Source of the DNA: Nematostella vectensis
Taxonomy: Eukaryota; Cnidaria; Anthozoa; Actiniaria; Edwardsiidae
DNA: 64,000 bases
Direction of reading: 5' to 3'
Assembly (NCBI RefSeq): GCF_932526225.1
Contig: NC_064042.1
Span: 12,287,040 to 12,351,039, forward strand
Position 1 is the stretch's first letter. Every line of letters begins with the position of its first letter. Below the pieces are notes generated by a model. The model made no database searches. It saw only the letters and a program-made list of their open reading frames with translations, and was not told where the DNA came from. This document shows positions 32,559 to 43,367 of the stretch, piece after piece. A program made the translations under genes and the position numbers.

Positions 32559-35500
32559 ATGGAAGAAATGTTAGAAAATCCCGCGTTCCAGGCAGCGCTG
32601 CAACAGGCTATAGCTGCCATGGTCGGACGTCGGGGTGGAAGAGGTCTAGCTGGCAGAGGGAGAGGAAGAGGGAGAGGAAGAGGACGAGAGGCGAGGTTCT
32701 CGCGAAGGGTAGTCCTTCTACCCGGGCCGGACTACGTGAATGTCCCGAGGGCCGGCCCGGCTAGGCAACGGCTAGAGGAACGGATGCTTGTGGGGAACGT
32801 TGAGTTTCATTCTGGGATGTCCGCCCATGACGTTCGTGATGCGATTTTGCACCACTTTCGGGCAAATGGCCATATGGAGGACAGGTAATTTCTGGATTTA
32901 GTTAGCATTTAGGTATCATGTATTCTTTGTTCGTAAAAGATGGTAGCTGATTAGAGAACTAGTTATCATATGCCATTACTCTTTCGTGTCAAAAACTTTA
33001 GTAACAATGCGTTTGGCAAGGGCAAACTAGTGTTCTTTCGATCGAGCGGGGTCCCTGTGTAATAGCCGCAGGTAATGACTGGAGGCTCAAAGCTCAAAGC
33101 AAGGAAAAGGGGCTGTAAATGACGATGGACACAGGCGATTACAAAGCTGCCACAAAAGGCCCTAGAGGGTTTTGGGAGATGACCAGTCATGGCTCCATCA
33201 TATATACAACTTAGACAATTATTTTAGTCGTTATAAAAACAGACTCGCCACAACGGATTAAATTCGATCTAGATTGTGCAATAACTTCTTCAAACTAGAA
33301 ACAGTCATTTTCGTTGTCACAATGCGAAAGTATTTCGTATGATGAGTTGATCGTCTTACCATACTATTCTATTGTTTTGCTTATAGGGATGCAGAAGATT
33401 TCGAGTACTGTTGGCCAGATCCAGCCTATCCTACAAGACTGGAGCTTCTAAATGGAGACGATCCAACTGGCCAAGAAGTGCGCACGAGATGGCGCTCAAA
33501 TAGAAATCTTTATGTGAGAGCTGTGTACAGACTCACTACATATAATGGAGATGAGCCCGTGAGTTTATACTACTGTTAATAAGTAATTATATATGGAGCG
33601 GGTTAAAGCACCGTTTAAGAGTGGTCATCACATTTTAAAACCATGATATATTTCAAAATGTGATGATCACTCTTTAAACGATGCTTATGAGAACTCTGTA
33701 ACGCCTTGCCAAGGGGTGGTTCTGCAAATGATTTTTGATCCTACCCCTATAACTTTTATCTGTTCCCCGTTTTCCATGAAACCGGTTTGCGTTGCTCCTA
33801 ATAATACGTACATATTATTTCACATTATAAACCATCATAAATTTGGGCAAAAGATTGATATTTGTCTTATAAAGCCTTATTTTTGTCAGATGATGATTAT
33901 GAATGATTTATGTGGGCTATTTATGACAAATTCATTGATATTAAATTTTGAAAAGGAAAAAAAAAAGTATTAAAAAGGTCTAAATTTGTTGGATGTTCAG
34001 ACGCAGGAACCATGTAGGACAACAACAAGTTTTTATCAGACTATCAAACAGTTTTCCAGGGAAAGCAAGGGGGGTGACCAAGCCCTCCCCTTCTAGCAGC
34101 CAAAAACATAGAAAATCTATGAGACGTTATCTAAAATACCCTACCCCTGCTACGGCCTTGCATTGAAAGAGTCTTTTTGGCCCTCCCTGTTAACAATCCC
34201 GGCTACGCTGCTGTTTTAATCAATAGGTGTAAATAATAATCAGATTTTCTATAGAATTCTCTTTAAAACTGCTCAAACTTTACATTTTTTTGTAAAAGAT
34301 TCGAACAGTATCAACTTAATATCCAAATCTATACCATAAAGCTATATGAAACTATGAGCATATCTTTTGTCCACAATTCTTGGTGGACTGTTTGAGTTTC
34401 TAATAGATACTCTTCCAATCATTTTCTTCACTTGCATAACAAATCATTTTTCCCATTGAAAACACAGCGTCCCCATCAGCGGAGGGCTCGGGGAAATCCT
34501 GCTGATCCTGGCCGTGTCTGGAGGCAAAATCTTATAGGTAAACAACATTTATCCAACTTCATAAGCATTGAGTGCATTGTTTTTAAATGGAAGTTTATTA
34601 GTAGAAATTATACTGCATCCCATAATGATAATTATTAAATTGACATCCATTGTGATTATGATTTTTGCTTTGCTAAACTTAGCCTGCTATTAACGCAACC
34701 AATCAAAGTGCTGCATTGGGGAAATTCATCTATAATTTAGACTAGTCATATATATTTTGTGCAATAACATCATTCCCATGAATAATTTGATTGACATACA
34801 TTTTTTGTAATAATTACATCAGGTATTGCTCAGCATGGAAATGATGGTGATGAAGGTGTTGGTGAGTATAATTACTCAACGTATATATTGTTATATGTAT
34901 AATATTGTAATTACATAGATGTTACGCACATGGACATTTCCATATGAAGCTGGGAGCCGCCATAAAAAATGTGATCAGATATTGATGCTATTTGTCATCT
35001 AAACAGGTGCTGTACTGGTAGGAGACAGTGACGATGACAGTAAGTCAATATTATTGGTGTCATATATATGGGATACAAACCAACAAACAAAAGTGAATTA
35101 TAAAACATTATAAATATTTTTCATGTAAAATTGATATATGCTGATACTCAGTCTCACCATAATTTTCACATATAATCTTACTTTTTTTAATACAGATTCT
35201 GTATTGTCAGGAGATGATATTGGTAAGTTTGGTCTGGATTTCACAAATGCTGGATTGAATAAGAAGATGGATAACTAATATTACTTGCGTCTAAAGTCTG
35301 ATTGTCTGTTTTTTTATTTTTAGGGGCTGTGCTGTTTGGAGATCATGCGGGTAATGGTAAGTATTTTTGTGACACTTTTTCAGGCCTAGGCAATAGTACA
35401 CTCATTAATTAAATTATTAAATTATTCTGCTTAATGTAATTTTTATTTTGCTCTTGGTAGTTGGCATTTGATTTTGTAACCTCATTTACATTGTTTATCT

Positions 35501-36948
35501 ACCTTCATAATAAGCATTGTATACATTATTTTCAAGTTTATTGGTAAAAGTTGTTATATTTCTCTGTGATCATTAAATATGCATACATTTCTGATATATT
35601 TTAAGAAGCAGGTGCTGTTCGGCGTGTAGATGAGTTGGTGGCTGATGAGGGTGCTGATAGACGTGCAGATGAGGTTGCCAGTGGCGAGGGCGCTGGTAGA
35701 CATGCAGATGAGTTGCCCGGTAGAGAGGGTGCTGGTCGAGGTGCAGATGAGTTGGCTGGTGGTGTGCATGGTGAGTAAAAAACTTATTTTGTAGCAATCC
35801 ACTTTTTGTTAGACAACAACAACCACAGAGATGATTGCCACCCTCTTTCCAGAGAGATATGAAAAAGTAGAATCTTCAAATAGTAAAAATGTCACTTTAT
35901 CTCCAAACCTTATAGCTGGTTTGTAAGCTTTTGTTTTTTTTTTTTTTTGCCGCCAAAAGCCTGAGAATTCGTGAATTTGTCATCAAAGTCAAGTGTTTTT
36001 TAGAGCTCTCAGGATCAGCTTTGTTCTAGACCTTCTCTACATTGCTAGATATATGTATCCAGCACCCTATATATGCATTTGATTATTTCATATATAAGTT
36101 ATTCTATATAAAACAATAATAATCTTCACTATACATTAAAGATTTTATTCTTAGAACCGTGTCCTTAATAAACACTTTCCGAATTATTCACAGGTGCTGT
36201 ACTGGTAGGGGACAGTGACGAAGATGGTAAGAAATTATTATATGTCATAATTGGGATACCAATGAAACTACTGTAATATACATTAATGGTATATTTCAAA
36301 TATTCATTTCTCCTGCTGATAATCAATATCATCATAATTTTCACATATCATTCTATTCTTTTAAAACAGGTTCTGTATTGTCAGGAGATGACGGTGTTGG
36401 TAAGTTTGTTCCGGGTATCACAAATCATGGATTGATTCCAAAAAAATTATTAGCTTCAGTTGGAGTACTGATTTTACTCTGACTTGGAACTGACTCGGCC
36501 ACCAGGTTAACAATCAAATATCAAATGATCCACGTTACCATGCAAGCAGGTCATATTTTTTTAGAACACAAGGACTTTGTTCTTTCTTACTTTCCAAGCA
36601 GCAATTATTTGATCAAATATTTTGTAAGTATTCTCTCAGTAGATTGCATCTATTGCAAATTGATTTCTATTTTTTTCCTAGGTCATGGAGAACCATACCA
36701 ACCCAACAACAGCGGTGTGGCTATTAACTGTTACGGTATGATATTTGATAATCCTTCTATCCATAGCAACCATAATGACAATTTTTGTCCTTACAAATCT
36801 AAAAATGTGTATTCAATGTTTTGTGTGTTCAATTGTATTTATTTTTATTCCTAAATTCCATAATATTCAAGGAAGGGCTCTTCATGTCACAATCAATGGC
36901 AGGGATTTCCCACTCCAAGGTGTGGTTGCTTTTAATAGAAATGAGTAA
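32559..36948 (+). CDS. Uncharacterised RG-rich protein with an array of symmetric microexons
   Basis: Twelve exons join in frame to 350 aa: 32559-32884, 33387-33558, 34468-34537, 34823-34861, 35007-35039, 35196-35222, 35324-35356, 35612-35770, 36194-36226, 36370-36399, 36682-36735 and 36872-36948. All splice sites are GT-AG. I do not recognise the family. Residues 23-44 are an RG/RGG tract (RGRGRGRGRGRE), often seen in RNA-binding proteins. A globular-looking part follows (NVEFHSGMSAHDVRDAILHH, FEYCWPDPAYPTRLELL). Exons 4-11 are 39, 33, 27, 33, 159, 33, 30 and 54 bp, all multiples of three and all bounded by phase-1 introns. Five of them encode variants of G(A/S)VLxGD, in an acidic, probably disordered region. 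The C-terminus is ALHVTINGRDFPLQGVV. The start ATG at 32559 has a good context (AAGAAATGG); untranslated upstream exons are likely. Confidence 0.75.
33612..33680. repeat. Near-perfect hairpin in intron 2
   Basis: Arms of about 25 bp (CGTTTAAGAGTGGTCATCAC and its near complement) with a ~19-bp loop; probably a tiny MITE. Confidence 0.85.
34055..34217 (-). mobile_element. 'GTAGCCAGGG' MITE, copy 2
   Basis: Reverse-oriented relative of 25985-26133, sharing GGCTGCTAGAAGGGG and TTAACAGGGAGGGCC. It lies in intron 2 of the microexon gene. Confidence 0.7.
35612..35770 (+). repeat. Four 39-bp coding repeats in exon 8
   Basis: They encode GAVRRVDELVADE, GADRRADEVASGE, GAGRHADELPGRE and GAGRGADELAGGV. 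The 13-residue units keep the pattern GAxRxxDEhxxxE. Confidence 0.9.
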
Positions 36949-37335
36949 CTATAAACACCCAACTTGGGTATTAGTTACCAACCACTTTATGTTTTTGGGG
37001 ACATGTTCAATTGACTTAAGCTCAATTTATTTGTGACTTAAGACTTAGCTTTTTTGGATGGAAAGGGTTGAGTATTCATTAAGATATTAAATGATTTGTC
37101 CCTAATTGCTTGGCAGTGAAAACATTATAAAATTTATGTTTTATGATGTAACCATGATGTAAAATGAAATTACTTTCTACGGATCTGATCAGATTGACAC
37201 CAATTGGTGGAGCAGATAGAATTACTGGAAAAAGGTTATCAGAAGCACATTGTTGTGGATTGTTTCATTCACTAATTAGGACAAAACTCTGTTATTGAAT
37301 ATGGTAAATCATCTTGCCTCTTTTTAACTGCATAG
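36949..37335. other. Spacer between the microexon gene and the PKS fragment
   Basis: 387 bp without a coding frame. ATTAAA near 37084 may serve the upstream gene. The space is far too short for the missing PKS domains. Confidence 0.6.
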
Positions 37336-40300
37336 GAATAAGTGAATCTGGNNNNNNNNNNNNNNNNNNNNNNNNNNNNNNNNNNNNNNNNNNNNNNNNN
37401 NNNNNNNNNNNNNNNNNNNNNNNNNNNNNNNNNNNNNNNNNNNNNNNNNNNNNNNNNNNNNNNNNNNNNNNNNNNNNNNNNNNNNNNNNNNNNNNNNNNN
37501 NNNNNNNNNNNNNNNNNNNNNNNNNNNNNNNNNNNNNNNNNNNNNNNNNNNAAGTGGAGATTGAGGCTATGATCCTGTATTCATCTGAGGGGCAAATTCA
37601 TGAATTCGCGAGCAATTCCGGCTGTATCGCATTTAGTGGCTTGGTGACAGAGGTCGGGTCAAGGCGCTCTCGGTTTAAGCCATCTAACAAAGTATGTGGC
37701 ATCATAACACCATGTAGAGTAGGTGAAAAGATTCGTGTTAAGGAAGTTCATTTGCTGATCCAGCCAGAAGTATTCACTGAAGTACAAGCAGCAGCCTTTC
37801 CCTATTGCATCGTTATTGCGTGCAAAGTTCTTGATCGGTCTTTATCCGGAAAGACATCACCCACCGTGCTTATTCATGAAGCTCAAACTGGACTGGGATA
37901 CACAACTGCCGCCATCGCTGCCGCAATGGGACACAAAACAGTTTGCTCTACGACACAGTTAGGCAATGAAAGCACCAGGAGGATTTTACAGAATGCAGGA
38001 ATCGAGGGTATTGTTGACGTAAGCTGTCTCGACCTCGAAGATGAGTGCAAAGCAAAATTTGACGCTGTTCTGTTTTTGTCTAGTCCAAAACCTGGTGCCA
38101 TGAAGCGAAGCCTGTCCTCTTTGAAGCATGATGGAAAACTAGTAGTTGCTTGTGAAGATTTCACAGGACAAGCTATCCTCTCTGGAAGAAGCTCAATCTG
38201 CTATGATAGGATTAGACCAAGTGAATTGCTTATGGGAACAAATGAGAGTTTCGAAGAGATGTGGCTCAGTTGTCAGTCGATGTTAATGAGAACTGGAGTA
38301 CTTCAAAAGCTTCTGGTCGTACCACAAGAGACTACAAGCGTCTATCGTGCAGTCAAGAAGTGGAATTCCGAAGAAAAATGGCCTCAACAGGAAAAACGCT
38401 CCACCATATACAGGATGTTTATGTTTGATAAAAATGAACGTCCGTGTGCTCAGATCCCAGGACTAGACATCTTCGGACTGAAACGGGACAGGACATATAT
38501 GGTTGCAGGGGGTGTTCGAGGTTTTGGATTCCAATTGGCCCAGTCTTTTGCAGAGAACGGAGCAAAAACAGTCGTCCTTCTTGCAAGGTCTCCCCCTAGC
38601 GAAGAAAAGAAAAAAGTTGTTCAAGAGATTGAAAGAAGGACAGGTGCACGGATGATCATGGAGCAGGTTGACTTGTCCAGTGAGACGCAAATGAAGACAC
38701 TAGAGTTAAAGCTGAAAGGGCTTCCTAGCATGGCCGGCATTGTCCATACGGCAGTGGTTCTACACGATGCCTTCGTGCACAACATGGAACTTGACAGCTT
38801 CAAAAAAGTATTGGCACCGAAACTCAGGGGTAAGAAAGTCTATTATCAGTTTTAATGAGTAAGAAAAATAAAAAAATATAGAAGACGAAAATGAAATAAT
38901 TGAAAATGTGATTACAGGAGCATTTCTACTTCACAAAATGAGTCTCCAGATGGACTTGGATTTCTTCGTCTTGTTCTCCTCCCTTGCTTCGGTAATGGGC
39001 GGTCGAGGACAGTCTGCGTATTCGGCTGCAAATGCCTTCTTGGACTCGCTAGCAGGGTACAGGCGCCATACGCTTGGCCTACCTGGTCTCGCTATCAACT
39101 GGGGACCAATTGGCGGAGCAGGGATACTCACCAGGGAGCTAAAGATCGCAAATCTGCATGCGGAGTATGGGTTCGGTTTACTTGATGCTGAATTGGGTGA
39201 GCATTATAAAATGTATATAACTAGATCCTTAATGGCGTATGTGTTGAAGGTGGAAAGCGCCCAGTCAACACTTCCTGGTCAATTGTCTCAACAGATCCGG
39301 GCCTTGTTCCTTGAAATGCGGGTAAATGCTAAGCCATGGAAAAATCAGGTTCTTATCCAATCAAATGCTTTGACAAGCACTCTGATCCCTGGGTTAATGC
39401 TTGCATGAATTAATACCTTTCTTTGAATACGTCCCGATACGCAGCTTTTGTTTATCGCAAATAAAATTTAAAACTTTGCCCGTGCAAAATCATTTCGGCG
39501 GGAAATTGTCGAAAACACAGGGAGATTGAAGCCGACCTTCCTCAAAGACAATGAATCTAGAATAATTTTAGCAAAAAAGCCGTTTTTATGTGAAGCTCGA
39601 TAACTTGGGTTGCAAAAAGCAATTTTTTTAAAGGTAATTTCACAAATCAACTCATTATTCCGAGTTTTAGCGGTGGATACTGTCCATTATTTCCATCCAA
39701 TCAGGGCGCGCGTTCTTATAAAGTTTCCGCAAAGTATACAATGAAGTAATTTTTGATCGAATTAATTAATTGATTTACAGGCTCAAAATTTCTGATCGAA
39801 ATCTTGAAATGCCAGCCAAGCAGGTGTCAGGTCACTCTGGCCGAAATAGACTGGGTTCAGTTTTTCAAAACAAGTGATGAGTCTGCGCGATCAACACGTG
39901 TCAAAAGTCTGAGAAGTGAGGTGGAGGATAAGAGTGAGCGGCATACAGGTGACATATCACACGTCCATGATAACAGAGCAAGATCAAACAAATTCAGAAT
40001 CATTTGCTTATGCATGGCATATTAGGACTCTTCGTTTTTGTTACGCAACCGTCTACTCTCCTTTATTACGCTAAGCTATCATTTCTTTATCTAAAAACCA
40101 AGTCGTCTTTTACCAATCAGTTTCATCACTCTTTTCTGCCTGTTGTAAATTATACCAAAACAATGTACGGTTAACGTACCTTTGTATTTTTCTCACTAGA
40201 CGAGACGGCATCACTGGCTTCACGCATCTTGTTTCAGACAGACACAACTAAGAGGGAGCACTTGATCGAAGAATTCGTGATGTCAACATTGGCTCGTTGC

Positions 40301-43300
40301 TTTGAGCTAGACTCATTTTCAGAAGCAGACCGGACAACAAGTTTGTACGCCTTTGGGGCTGATTCAATCACGGCACTTACGCTGAAAGCAGCCTTCGAGA
40401 CGTCACTTCAAATGTCTTTCGAGGTACAGGATAATCATTTACACTCTTGCTATAGGCCTTATCTTCAACAGATTCCTTCGGCTTGAGCATCCACAAATTT
40501 TGTTGTAATATCGCAATGCATTCTTGATTATTATGCAATATGTATAATTTCATAATCATTATCACCATCATCAGCAGCAGTAGTACTGGTAGCATAACTT
40601 AATAAGTCATAACTAGTTATCAAATTCTTATAGGTGTTCTACTTCTTACAACCCGAAATCAGCGCAGTGAAGATTGTAAGAGACTTGCAAGAAATGATGT
40701 CTAACCCAGAGAACCAGCAAGAAATTCAACAGCAGCAACACACTGCATTCGTAAAGACGATCGAACAAGAAGACACCACGCTCATGAGCCCATTATCTTT
40801 CAATGACTCCTCAAATGTAAGCAACAAAAATTGGTCATATATCAGTTTTATCATTGGTTTGCAACAGGCAATAAGATTTATTTCATACGTAGGGTGCAAA
40901 TGATTCCGAGAAGGATACGGTGAAGGTTGTTCCAATCTATGCTCCTGAGGATGCCGAGGTGAAGTTCTTCTGTATCCACCCGTCGCATCGTTATGTTATG
41001 AGTGTTGCGCCATTCGCTTCGGGATTTAGATCTCAGGTATGAAGCAGTATAGAGATAGGTAGTAAGGTTGGAGCTACTAGTTTTTTTAACGCCATATCTT
41101 TTTATCACAGAAAACTATTTCACATTATTCTTTCATTTAAGACTCTCGTCGCTATGTACTCAATTGGTTTTACGGAGCCTGTCTATCATGGTGCTGATTG
41201 TTCGAGCGTGCGCGAGCTGGCTAGTCATTACGTCAGCCTCGTGCGAGAGGAGCAAAAGCATGGACCATACTTTCTAGGAGGATATTGTTTTGGAGGCTTG
41301 GTGGCGTACGAAATGGCGTGCATACTAACGGAGCAGGGAGAGAGTGTGGGGTTTGTTGGCATGATCGACACCTATGTCTGGTTACCTCCATCCGGAGGTT
41401 TTGGAAGGTTTTCGTCCTACTTCCTTCAAGATTTCGATCCAGAGAAACAAGTAGAGGTAAAATGCTTTCGAACTGTAGTTCGAAACCTAATATCTTTAAT
41501 ACCTGTGCCAGAGTATATCCTCTTTATAGAAATGGTCATACTAATAAATGCGCTAAGGAATTGTTTTTTTCTTGTTTATAGATTCGTATGGAGTCGTATC
41601 TGTCGCGCATCGCCATAAATAATTTGGCAATGAAAGAGGAGGAGTATCAACGCATGCGCGCCGAGCACTCAATTTCGGATGTTATGGATCTCTTGCAGCA
41701 ACGAAGCTGCGATCTCGACAAGCCTTTATACAATTTGAAAGACATGCGAGACAACTTGCACCACGACATCGTCACTTCCCGAAAAAGGCAAGATGAATGG
41801 GAACCGGCAAAGGTAAAAACACTTAAAGTGGAACCCAGCTATAAATAAATATTTTATTCTTAAATCTATTTTTCAAGCAACGAGAATACAGCATTTCTTG
41901 TTTCTCCACATAATTTGCGTGCTAAACGAGTATTATCGACAGTCCTTTTCAGGCACAATAATCGAGCTTACCAGCCGGGTTTCAATATATCGATCTGAAA
42001 TCCTTAATCTAACGGAAAATTCATCCCACTTACTTTTTCCCCTAATAATAACTAGAAGTTTGCAATTGTGATGATCAATCTAGTGATTATTTCTTAAGAC
42101 AAATAGTGAAACCCTGTAAAAACGTACACCTGTGATCGATGTCTTTACACGTTTCGTTGCTCTCTACTCATTTTATCATTTTATACGTAAGGTACAATAC
42201 GAAGGCCCTGTTTTGTACATACGTTGCGAAGACCCAAAGTATTGTCCTGTACTGTGGCACTACAAATCCTCTGACAGAGCTTGGGAAGATGTGCTTCCTG
42301 GCCCAGTGGATGTGTGTATGTGTCCAGGAGACCATTTTTCCCTTGGGCTACTTCCAGAGGCTCGGCCTGTTGGAATGATTATGGTTAACTCCATAAGCTT
42401 TCGGTACAGAACGCTTTTCCCAGAGCTTTATCCACTCGAGCTCGATTACAAGCATCGAAGAGCGATCAGGACATATTTGGGAGGGATTCCTGTCGTACTG
42501 TATGGTGAAAATGGTAAGGCAATGATGAGGCAGTGAGGCAAAGCAGTCCTATGGTTTTAGATTGTAACTGTTTGATAAGTTGGCTGTATTTGAAAAATAA
42601 TAGAAAAAACGAAATATCCACGCTTTATACCTACTCTCTTTATTATCAGGCAAAGGATGCAAAACAGGAAAAGTCTCCTTGAAGAGGGAGAAGCAAGAAT
42701 TGTGCTTTATGAGCAGTAGCAGAAGATCAAGAAACATCGGCATCCCTCTCAAAGGTACAGATAACCTAAATGCTATTACAAATGAATAAATAATACAACT
42801 ATGTTAGAAAAATAACTTTTGTCAGCGAAAGCGGCAAATGGTAGTTCTAAGACCGATAGGAAGAAGTCAATAATGTAACAATGGTTTTGGCATCGCTAAG
42901 CTTATCATTCACATATTCTTATGGATAATTAGCCATTTGATATTCGCCATTTGAACTGACGTTTTATTAAATGGATGTATTTGCAATAGGTTAGACAAGA
43001 CTAAAGTTTGAGTATTCCCTGTAATAAAAAAATGTTAAAAATTTAAAAATTAAAAATTTATGTATTATTTCGTATTTATCTTAGCCGTTTAATAAAAGCT
43101 TAACCATTTGAAAGTTGATATTGGTGAGCAGTAAGTTTAATTCTTGTTTCAGATGTGCGTTCTGTACTTCCTGGAAAGTATGTCACCCATGCAACAAGGA
43201 AATGGGCGAGAAAATCTCTTGATCACCTTCTCCAAGACCTCGGGAATGTGGTCTCGGTTTTCGCTAATCGCACATACGACTTTCAGTTCTCAAGCATCGA

Positions 43301-43367
43301 GGACACCCAGATGTTTGTTTTGCTGACTGAGGCACTTTTCAACGTGAACATTGCAGACATGTTCTAG
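37336..43367 (+). CDS. Type I animal FAS-like polyketide synthase, 3' part (ER-KR-ACP-TE)
   Basis: Exons: 37336-gap-38829, 38918-39196, 39781-39948, 40200-40423, 40634-40816, 40893-41036, 41142-41456, 41582-41812, 42192-42513, 42650-42754 and 43153-43367. All introns are GT-AG, and the frame stays open for 1,153 codons after the gap. Order: partial enoylreductase (VLIHEAQTGLGYTTAA in place of the usual GGVG loop); ketoreductase from about residue 310 (AGGVRGFG Rossmann motif, FSSLAS with the catalytic Ser, QSAYSAAN with the Tyr, LAINWGP); ACP with FGADSI, whose Ser (about 629) carries phosphopantetheine; thioesterase with IHPSHRY, GGYCFGG (Cys as likely nucleophile, about 807), Asp in GMIDTY and His in PGDHFS (about 987). 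About 110 residues beyond the TE fold are unassigned. KS, AT and DH are not in the window. The product is unknown; the enzyme would build and release a reduced acyl chain. Confidence 0.85.
37352..37551. other. Assembly gap (200 N)
   Basis: Exactly 200 Ns, probably a placeholder size. The left side has 16 bp of possible exon after an acceptor at 37335; the right side starts in the middle of the ER domain. Confidence 0.98.
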
